Shown: piece after piece, positions 21,721 to 26,049 of the stretch
Layout of the letters: the number at the start of each line of letters is the position of its first letter
Position numbering within the stretch: position 1 is the stretch's first letter
Assembly: GCA_903857815.1 (NCBI GenBank)
Contig: CAIOGK010000024.1
Span: forward strand, 1 to 26,049
From: Candidatus Falkowiibacteriota bacterium
GTDB taxonomy: Bacteria > Patescibacteriota > Patescibacteriia > Patescibacteriales > UBA12465
Reading direction: 5' to 3'
Length of the DNA stretch: 26,049 bases
Position numbers and translations under genes: made by a program
The notes under the pieces: model-generated
The model's input: the letters and a program-made list of their open reading frames with translations, nothing else
Databases searched by the model: none
Told to the model about the DNA's origin: nothing

Positions 21721-22602
21721 ATGAAAACAAGTTTCGTGGTATTTGTGACTTTGATGATTGTAGCAATCATTAGTCAGTCTGTTGTAGCTCAAACCCCAGC
21801 GTTAAATTTGCTTGAGGGCAAAATTAAAGAGGTTTCTGCGAATTTAGAAAAAGCAGAAAAAAGCTTTGAGCTTGAAAAGGCTCGTCAAAAATTCGATTTG
21901 CAAAAGCAATCAAAAAAAACAGAAATGAAAGGATTGCGTTCTAATGACCCCGCTGAAAGAGAAGCAGCTGCCCTAACTGTTAAAAGTTTGAATTCCCAGA
22001 TTGATTCTATCTCTAAAATTGAAACAAGCGCCGACATTCAAGCAATTACTAAAACTCTTTATGAGTTACAACAAAGGAAAATAGTAATATTTAATGAAGA
22101 ATTAGCAGCTAAAATTGCTAAATCAGATATAAATATAGCTACTACCGCTAAAGACGAACCCGCTCCGGCTGTTGCTGAAGAAAAGCAAGACGATCCTTAT
22201 GATCGCAAAATCCCAACTAGACTTACTAAGTTGAATCGCAACCAGCGATCCCGTTCACATGAGGTACGTGTAGATGAACTAGTTATTTCTCAAATTGAGA
22301 ATAATATTAGTTCACAAATGACGCCTGCCGGTCAGAATGGTGGTTACAAAGTTATCTTTGATAACATGTACTCACAACCCGTGAACTTTATTGCGAGATC
22401 AACCAGTAGTTCTGTAAAAGTAGCGTTGGTTGTTGAACCTGGTGTGATGCGTACCAAGTACATGCTTCCGGGCAAATATATGGTTGAAATTTACATCAAC
22501 GGCAGACTTTCTGGAAAGCCAATGCCTATGACCATTGATGGTCAGGAATGTGATTACAAGGGCATAGCCTGTTTCAATTATGCCTTTGCGCCAAAGTTTT
22601 AG
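21721..22602 (+). CDS. secreted protein of unknown function with coiled coil and C-terminal beta domain
   Basis: I do not recognise this 293-residue protein. A signal peptide (residues 1-23, ending SVVA before Gln) is followed by a charged Lys/Glu-rich helical region (about 30-140) likely to be coiled coil. An Ala/Pro/Glu linker (about 143-160) comes next. A C-terminal domain (about 205-293) rich in alternating hydrophobics, KVIFDNMYSQPVNFIARSTS and LPGKYMVEIYINGRLSG, reads as a beta sandwich. It contains a Cys pair (CDYKGIAC) near the end that could form a disulfide. It has a near-consensus promoter and its own terminator, so strong expression is likely. Codon choice looks less AT-biased than its neighbours, which may indicate transfer or high expression. 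The stop is TAG. Confidence 0.8.
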   Translation: MKTSFVVFVTLMIVAIISQSVVAQTPALNLLEGKIKEVSANLEKAEKSFELEKARQKFDLQKQSKKTEMKGLRSNDPAEREAAALTVKSLNSQIDSISKIETSADIQAITKTLYELQQRKIVIFNEELAAKIAKSDINIATTAKDEPAPAVAEEKQDDPYDRKIPTRLTKLNRNQRSRSHEVRVDELVISQIENNISSQMTPAGQNGGYKVIFDNMYSQPVNFIARSTSSSVKVALVVEPGVMRTKYMLPGKYMVEIYINGRLSGKPMPMTIDGQECDYKGIACFNYAFAPKF

Positions 22603-22626
22603 CTCACCAAGAGCTTAAGAACCAAA

Positions 22627-22655
22627 AAAGGGAGTATCTAAAAAATACTCCCTTT
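22627..22655. terminator. bidirectional terminator between the secreted protein and the pilin array
   Basis: AAAGGGAGTAT (22627-22637) pairs perfectly with ATACTCCCTTT (22645-22655). It ends the plus-strand secreted-protein gene and the minus-strand pilin array. A smaller AGCTC/GAGCT hairpin (22601-22615) lies just before. Confidence 0.8.
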
Positions 22656-22677
22656 AAATTTGTAAAATATTGAATAA

Positions 22678-23100
22678 TTACCCGCCGGTTCCAACCTGGA
22701 TATCTCCTCCGCCAGTAAATGGTAATTGGGTAAAGATAAAGAAGGTGATGGTATAGGCAGCTAATACAACGACTAGGCCAATTACCGCGGCCTTTATAGT
22801 TGCGGTTGATTTTTTAATTTGCTCTTCATTGCCGCCGGCAGTCATCCATTTAAAACCGGCCATAATTATTAAAATTAAAAAAATAATTGCTAAAAAACCT
22901 AAAGCGACCTGTATGATTTGTGCAACCAGTTGTCCAACACTCATGTCACCTAAATTAGCGGCATTTTTTGTTGTTTGAGTCATAGCATCAAGCTCGGTGG
23001 TATTACTTAATAGTTGAGCAGAGGCAATTTGGCCAATAAATAATTGAATTAATGGGCCAAGAGATAACAAAAATAATGATAATTTTTTTATTTTTTTCAT
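22678..23100 (-). CDS. T4SS pilin-like protein (VirB2/TrbC type), copy 6 of the array
   Basis: The 140-residue product has a signal peptide ending ASA before Gln29, a short polar region (29-52), then two hydrophobic helices. Between them is the array's shared loop, GFKWMTAGGNEEQIKKSTATIK. This layout matches small VirB2/TrbC-like conjugal-pilin proteins of Patescibacteria and mollicutes. Unlike the others it ends with a Gly-rich tail (GGGDIQVGTGG). It is last in the transcript, 13 bases after copy 5, and followed by a terminator. It closely resembles copy 1 in the loop. Partner ATPase or channel genes are not in the window. Confidence 0.8.
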   Translation of the reverse strand: MKKIKKLSLFLLSLGPLIQLFIGQIASAQLLSNTTELDAMTQTTKNAANLGDMSVGQLVAQIIQVALGFLAIIFLILIIMAGFKWMTAGGNEEQIKKSTATIKAAVIGLVVVLAAYTITFFIFTQLPFTGGGDIQVGTGG

Positions 23101-23113
23101 ATTATTAATTCAA

Positions 23114-23560
23114 TTATTGACTACCGACAATTAATGTTTTAAAGATAAAGTTCCAAATCGCCCAAGCAGATAATGAAACGATTAAACCGATAATTGAAGC
23201 TTTAATAGTAGATACAGATTTTTTAATTTTTTCTTCGTTACCGTTTGATGTCATCCAACCGTAACCAGCAATAATCATTAGAACAATAAATGTTAAGCCA
23301 GTAAAGTTAATAAAAGCGCCAACAATAACCCCCACGATTCTAGGTGTTGATGCTTTTTCCTCATCGGTTATATATCCAGCTTGGCCGCCAACAGTTTTTA
23401 ATCTTTCAACTAGTGAGCTACTAGCAGCGTTATTGTTTGAGGATGGCGGTGGAGCTACTGGTTGAAACTCGACATTATCTTCCTGCGCCCTAGTAGTAGC
23501 AGGAATAATTAAGAATAAAAATAATGATAGCAATAATGATAATTTTATTAATTTTTTCAT
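23114..23560 (-). CDS. T4SS pilin-like protein, copy 5 of the array
   Basis: The 148-residue product has a signal peptide ending TRA before Gln26. The polar region after it is the longest of the six (about 26-72, Pro/Ser/Asn-rich, with PPPSSNNNAASSS), likely flexible and exposed. Two hydrophobic helices flank GYGWMTSNGNEEKIKKSVST. The second helix contains two Trp (AWAIWNF). The gene starts 15 bases after copy 4 and has no Shine-Dalgarno. Confidence 0.8.
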   Translation of the reverse strand: MKKLIKLSLLLSLFLFLIIPATTRAQEDNVEFQPVAPPPSSNNNAASSSLVERLKTVGGQAGYITDEEKASTPRIVGVIVGAFINFTGLTFIVLMIIAGYGWMTSNGNEEKIKKSVSTIKASIIGLIVSLSAWAIWNFIFKTLIVGSQ

Positions 23561-23575
23561 ACCATTTATATAAAC

Positions 23576-23986
23576 TTATTGTAATAAGGCCCTTGCTAAT
23601 AATCCGGAGAAGCCACTACTTAAGGCATAGGCTAACAAGATAATTACTAAGCCAACTATTAAAGATTGAATTCTAGCTTTTGATTTTTTAATTTTTTCTT
23701 CATTCCCGGCGGCCTGCATCCAAGTATTACCAGCAACAAACATAAAGATTATAAAGACTGTTCCTAGGGCGCCTAAAACAATTTTGATTGCTGTTCCTAT
23801 CATTGTTTCTAAATCTTTAGTTCTATCTAAACTTGCTTGATCGGCAAAGGTATTAAGGTTATTATTAAATTCTGTTTGCTTGCTGTCTTTTATAATTCCT
23901 TCTTGAGCGTTAACCAACGGGACAACAAAAAAACAGTTTAAAGCTATAAACGATAACAAAATAAAAGATTGTACTTTTTTAAACAT
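23576..23986 (-). CDS. T4SS pilin-like protein, copy 4 of the array
   Basis: The 136-residue product has a signal peptide ending VNA before Gln28 and a charged region to about 62. The helix pair flanks GNTWMQAAGNEEKIKKSKAR. It is the only copy with Gln after WM, where five others have Thr. Its start is two bases after the copy 3 stop, so translation is probably coupled. Localisation should be the cytoplasmic membrane before assembly. Confidence 0.8.
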   Translation of the reverse strand: MFKKVQSFILLSFIALNCFFVVPLVNAQEGIIKDSKQTEFNNNLNTFADQASLDRTKDLETMIGTAIKIVLGALGTVFIIFMFVAGNTWMQAAGNEEKIKKSKARIQSLIVGLVIILLAYALSSGFSGLLARALLQ

Positions 23987-23988
23987 AT

Positions 23989-24399
23989 CTATTGGAAATA
24001 ACTGATTATGAAGTAACTTATAATGTAAGCGGAGAGGGTTATTATAATTCCGAACAAAGCATTCATTATTATTTTATTGGCAGTTTTAACTTTTTCTTCA
24101 TTACCATCGGCCGTCATCCAGACTACACCGCCGTAGATTGCAAAAGCCAAGAATACTATGCCAATCATGCTTAAAAAAATAGTAATTACTTTTGAAGTTA
24201 AACTATCGATTGTTGCCGCGTCTTCGCCGGTTACAAACCCGCCGGAATCGGCGCTTTGATCAAGGCCACTATCTTTATTAAAATCAAAACCTGTTTGCCC
24301 GTAAGCTATTTGAGGAGAAATAAAAATTGGCGCCAATAATAACATGAGCGCCAATAATTTTATAGAATTTTTTATAAAAAAGTTTTTCATTGAATTCAT
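23989..24399 (-). CDS. T4SS pilin-like protein, copy 3 of the array
   Basis: The 136-residue product has a signal peptide ending AYG before Gln35, a Gly/Ser/Asp-rich region (QTGFDFNKDSGLDQSADSGG), and two helices around GGVVWMTADGNEEKVKTANK. The N-terminus reads MNSMKN, so translation could also start at the second Met, giving a more usual signal length. The stop is TAG. It starts nine bases after copy 2. Confidence 0.8.
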   Translation of the reverse strand: MNSMKNFFIKNSIKLLALMLLLAPIFISPQIAYGQTGFDFNKDSGLDQSADSGGFVTGEDAATIDSLTSKVITIFLSMIGIVFLAFAIYGGVVWMTADGNEEKVKTANKIIMNALFGIIITLSAYIISYFIISYFQ

Positions 24400-24408
24400 T
24401 TGTATTTT

Positions 24409-24804
24409 CTAACCAAGAAAATTGTTTCCAATAAAGGCAGTTATAGCGTAAGCAGCAAAGACAATGATAATACCGATTACTGAATTAATCATTAAAGTTT
24501 TTGCTTTAGTTACTTGCTGATCATTTCCTTGAGCCGTCATCCAAGTAATGCCGGCATATATCATTAAGCCAAGAAATAAAACACCAACAAAAGACAATAC
24601 TATTCCAACAATTAATCCAACCTTAGTTTGTATAAAATTTGTATAACTTCCACCAGTATCAAAAGCGGTTACTTTTAAGGCGCTTTCATTTAAACCCTTC
24701 ATTGTTGGGTCTGTTTCCTGAGCGTTAGTCGGCATTAAAAATACGGAAAACATTACTATAAGGGTAAAAAGTAAAACTAAAGAAGATAAAATTTTTTTCT
24801 TCAT
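24409..24804 (-). CDS. T4SS pilin-like protein, copy 2 of the array
   Basis: The start is set at the ATG at 24804 (MKKKILSS), giving 131 residues. The frame stays open upstream for another 50 codons, but those overlap the end of copy 1 and the hairpin, encode no signal-like sequence, and lack similarity to the other copies. The signal peptide ends TNA before Gln29. Two helices flank GITWMTAQGNDQQVTKAKTL, the most divergent loop, with Asp-Gln-Gln replacing Glu-Glu-Lys. The stop is TAG. It follows a stable intercistronic hairpin. Confidence 0.8.
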   Translation of the reverse strand: MKKKILSSLVLLFTLIVMFSVFLMPTNAQETDPTMKGLNESALKVTAFDTGGSYTNFIQTKVGLIVGIVLSFVGVLFLGLMIYAGITWMTAQGNDQQVTKAKTLMINSVIGIIIVFAAYAITAFIGNNFLG

Positions 24805-24818
24805 AAATAAGAATTTAT

Positions 24819-24858
24819 TCACTGGCCCAAGTACAAACACTTGCGCTTGAGCCAGTGA
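24819..24858 (-). promoter_or_regulatory. stable intercistronic hairpin between pilin copies 1 and 2
   Basis: TCACTGGC/GCCAGTGA (24819-24826 with 24851-24858) plus CAAG/CTTG (24828-24831 with 24846-24849), with one mismatch. No T-run follows on either strand, so it is not an ordinary terminator. It is the sort of structure that protects the upstream message from 3' decay. Confidence 0.6.
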
Positions 24859-24890
24859 TTCCCATACAAAAGATGAGAACCACAAATTGA

Positions 24891-25292
24891 TTACATACCC
24901 GTATTGCTTGTAGCGTTGTAAATGGAGTTGATAACAAAAGTAGCGACTGACCAAGCGGCTAAAACTATAGCAAGACCGATAACACCGGCTCCTAATAATT
25001 TTTTAGATTCAGCAACTTTATCTTCGTTTCCGCCAGCGGTCATCCATTTAAAACCTCCCATTAAGATGATAACAACGGCAATTACGCCCAAGAAACCTAA
25101 AGCAACATTGATGATGCGGCCAATCATGGCTCTTGGATCACCTTCAGCTAAAGCGCCTCCCAATCCTTCGCTTACATTGTTAAGACCAAAGTTAGCAGCA
25201 GTTGATTGAGCGCTAGCTGGCATAACAAAAATAGGTAGAACTAGTAAGGAAATAATAGCTAATGAAATTAAGTGTTTAGAAATTTTTTTCAT
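24891..25292 (-). CDS. T4SS pilin-like protein, copy 1 of the array (probable major pilin)
   Basis: The 133-residue product has a signal peptide ending ASA before Gln29, a short Asn/Gly-rich stretch, then two hydrophobic helices (about 57-75 and 95-115) around GFKWMTAGGNEDKVAESKKL. It is the promoter-proximal gene. It has the strongest ribosome-binding site of the window, AAAGGGGGTGA, seven bases before the ATG, which matches the usual 16S tail almost fully. A hairpin follows the gene. Together this suggests it is made in excess over the other five copies and is the main filament subunit; that is inference. Confidence 0.83.
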   Translation of the reverse strand: MKKISKHLISLAIISLLVLPIFVMPASAQSTAANFGLNNVSEGLGGALAEGDPRAMIGRIINVALGFLGVIAVVIILMGGFKWMTAGGNEDKVAESKKLLGAGVIGLAIVLAAWSVATFVINSIYNATSNTGM

Positions 25293-25298
25293 ATTTTC

Positions 25299-25307
25299 AC
25301 CCCCTTT
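25299..25307 (-). promoter_or_regulatory. strong Shine-Dalgarno of pilin copy 1
   Basis: The minus strand reads AAAGGGGGTG here, followed by AAAAT and the ATG at 25292. The match to AAGGAGGTGA needs only one G-U pair. Nearly all other genes here lack any such site. Confidence 0.75.
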
Positions 25308-25341
25308 CTTTAATGTTAATAATTTTAATTTTACATCTTTA

Positions 25342-25370
25342 ATTCTAGCATATTAATTTAAACAAGACAA
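25342..25370 (-). promoter_or_regulatory. promoter of the pilin array
   Basis: On the minus strand TTGTCT (25365-25370), 17 bases and TAGAAT (25342-25347), with an extended TGC. The start is near 25335, leaving a leader of about 43 bases. Confidence 0.6.
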
Positions 25371-25422
25371 ATAAATAACCCTATGATAGAATAAGTAATG
25401 TTAGCACTATATTAGACTTTTT

Positions 25423-26049
25423 ATGTTGAAAATAATTACAAAAATTAAGTTTATCCATGTTTTTTGGTTTTTTTTCTATTTGCTAATATTAGTTATGTTA
25501 GTCAAGGGTGGCTTTTCTCAACTTGACCCGGATTTTGGTTGGCATTTAAAAGTTGGTCAAGAGATAGCCGAAAATCATCAAGTCCCTCATGCAAATATAT
25601 ACAACTATACTTATACTGGAGATTGGGTAGACCATGAATGGCTCAGTAATCTATTTATTTATTATATCTATGATAATATTGGTTACCAGGCTCTAGTTGG
25701 CCTTTTTGCTGGGCTAATTTTACTAGTACTGATTATTCTTAATATTTTTACCTTTAAAACTGTTAATAATACGCATTTTTGGCTAATTGCTGTTATTCAG
25801 CTTTTTGGTGTTTTAGCCGCTATTCCACATTTTGGTGTGAGAATCCAAGAAGTTGCGCTTCTGTTTGTTTTGCTTGTTTTGATAATTATTGAATTATATC
25901 GTCGCGATAATAATTGGCGCATTCTGTTGTTTTTACCACTTTTATTTTTTTTCTGGGCTAATATTCATGCTAGTTTTTTAATTGGCTTTTTTATTTTGTT
26001 TTCTTGGGTAGCTATAAAATTGTTTGAAAATTTAATTATTAAAAATAAA
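25423..26049 (+). CDS. polytopic membrane protein, GT-C-like, 3' truncated by the window end
   Basis: An open frame runs from the ATG at 25423 to the last base without a stop (209 codons visible). A first hydrophobic helix (about residues 13-28) is followed by an extracellular-looking loop with DPDFGWHLKVGQEIAENHQV and, after it, WVDHEWLSN. At least four further helices follow. The early Asp, the WHL and the HEWL motif after a first helix are typical of uncharacterised bacterial membrane proteins resembling GT-C glycosyltransferases that use polyprenyl-linked sugars. A TATATT box at 25408-25413 lies nine bases before the ATG, again suggesting a leaderless mRNA. The true C-terminus is outside the window. 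Confidence 0.68.
   Translation, partial: MLKIITKIKFIHVFWFFFYLLILVMLVKGGFSQLDPDFGWHLKVGQEIAENHQVPHANIYNYTYTGDWVDHEWLSNLFIYYIYDNIGYQALVGLFAGLILLVLIILNIFTFKTVNNTHFWLIAVIQLFGVLAAIPHFGVRIQEVALLFVLLVLIIIELYRRDNNWRILLFLPLLFFFWANIHASFLIGFFILFSWVAIKLFENLIIKNK

Noticed and set aside
24805..24954. Fifty-codon N-terminal extension of pilin copy 2
   Set aside because: It overlaps the end of copy 1 and the intercistronic hairpin, has no signal-like pattern, and the internal ATG at 24804 begins a normal signal peptide like the other copies.
24922..25209. 95-codon plus-strand frame opposite pilin copy 1
   Set aside because: A shadow of the alanine- and glycine-rich pilin codons on the other strand; a Pro/Lys/Thr-rich nonsense composition.
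22678..25292. Prophage holins or a CRISPR-like repeat as explanation for the repeated array
   Set aside because: The units are protein paralogues with conserved signal peptides and divergent DNA, not direct repeats, and no phage genes are near.
1..26049. UGA-as-glycine genetic code (code 25) known in some CPR
   Set aside because: All genes read full length with the standard code and their conserved glycines are GGN codons; no in-frame TGA is needed.
1..26049. Insertion sequences, integrases, CRISPR arrays, rRNA genes
   Set aside because: No transposase or integrase frames, no regularly spaced direct repeats and no rRNA-like stretches were seen on either strand.

Overview
The window looks like a Candidate Phyla Radiation (Patescibacteria, Parcubacteria-like) chromosome. 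The DNA is visibly AT-rich and genes are short and tightly packed. Shine-Dalgarno sequences are missing in front of most genes. The four tRNA genes have no encoded CCA. There is an array of small VirB2/TrbC-like pilin paralogues of the type common in that group. This placement is inferred from gene content; no 16S rRNA gene is present. The standard genetic code fits. All 29 complete genes end in TAA (25) or TAG (4), none in TGA.

Layout. Positions 1-5410 (+) hold a translation and export block: infC, rpmI, rplT, secG, a membrane-anchored family 5 solute-binding protein and ribonuclease J. The block starts at a clear sigma70-type promoter and ends at an intrinsic terminator. Positions 5439-5624 carry an unannotated RNA gene: a strong promoter followed by a rod-shaped, almost fully self-complementary RNA with one central bubble and a T-run. 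Its architecture is 6S-like. Positions 5623-6790 (-) encode a degenerate diacylglycerol-kinase-fold protein and a bactofilin. tRNA-Arg(CCT) and tRNA-Ala(GGC) follow, then a small alpha/beta hydrolase and thioredoxin reductase.

Positions 9264-13666 (+) form a compact run of a GT28-like glycosyltransferase, an EamA transporter, a membrane-anchored glycoside-hydrolase-like protein, a GT2 glycosyltransferase and a DoxX-like membrane protein, plausibly a surface-glycan or glycolipid module. Positions 13743-18300 (-) carry a 40-residue basic protein missed by ordinary ORF cut-offs, a PEP-utilising swivel-domain protein, tRNA-Gly(TCC), an MFS transporter, lgt, a PH-domain membrane protein split by an apparent -1 frameshift at a T6 run, and tRNA-Leu(TAG). 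A full-length phosphoenolpyruvate synthase (+) follows, then a 3D-domain cell-wall protein (-) and an unrecognised secreted coiled-coil protein (+).

Positions 22678-25292 (-) are the most distinctive part: six consecutive, divergent pilin-like paralogues, all with a signal peptide, two hydrophobic segments and a shared W-M-x-x-x-G-N-[ED] motif. The first gene has the only strong Shine-Dalgarno found here and is separated from the other five by a stable hairpin. A truncated polytopic membrane protein, probably GT-C-like, runs off the right end.

The window joins housekeeping functions with a surface programme: SecG and Lgt for export and lipidation, glycan enzymes, a cell-wall 3D protein, bactofilin, and the pilin array. 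The less described signals are the rod RNA, the hairpin and terminator leaders upstream of rpmI, trxB and the 3D gene, the frameshifted PH gene, and several genes whose -10 box sits 4-9 bases before the start codon, suggesting leaderless mRNAs.
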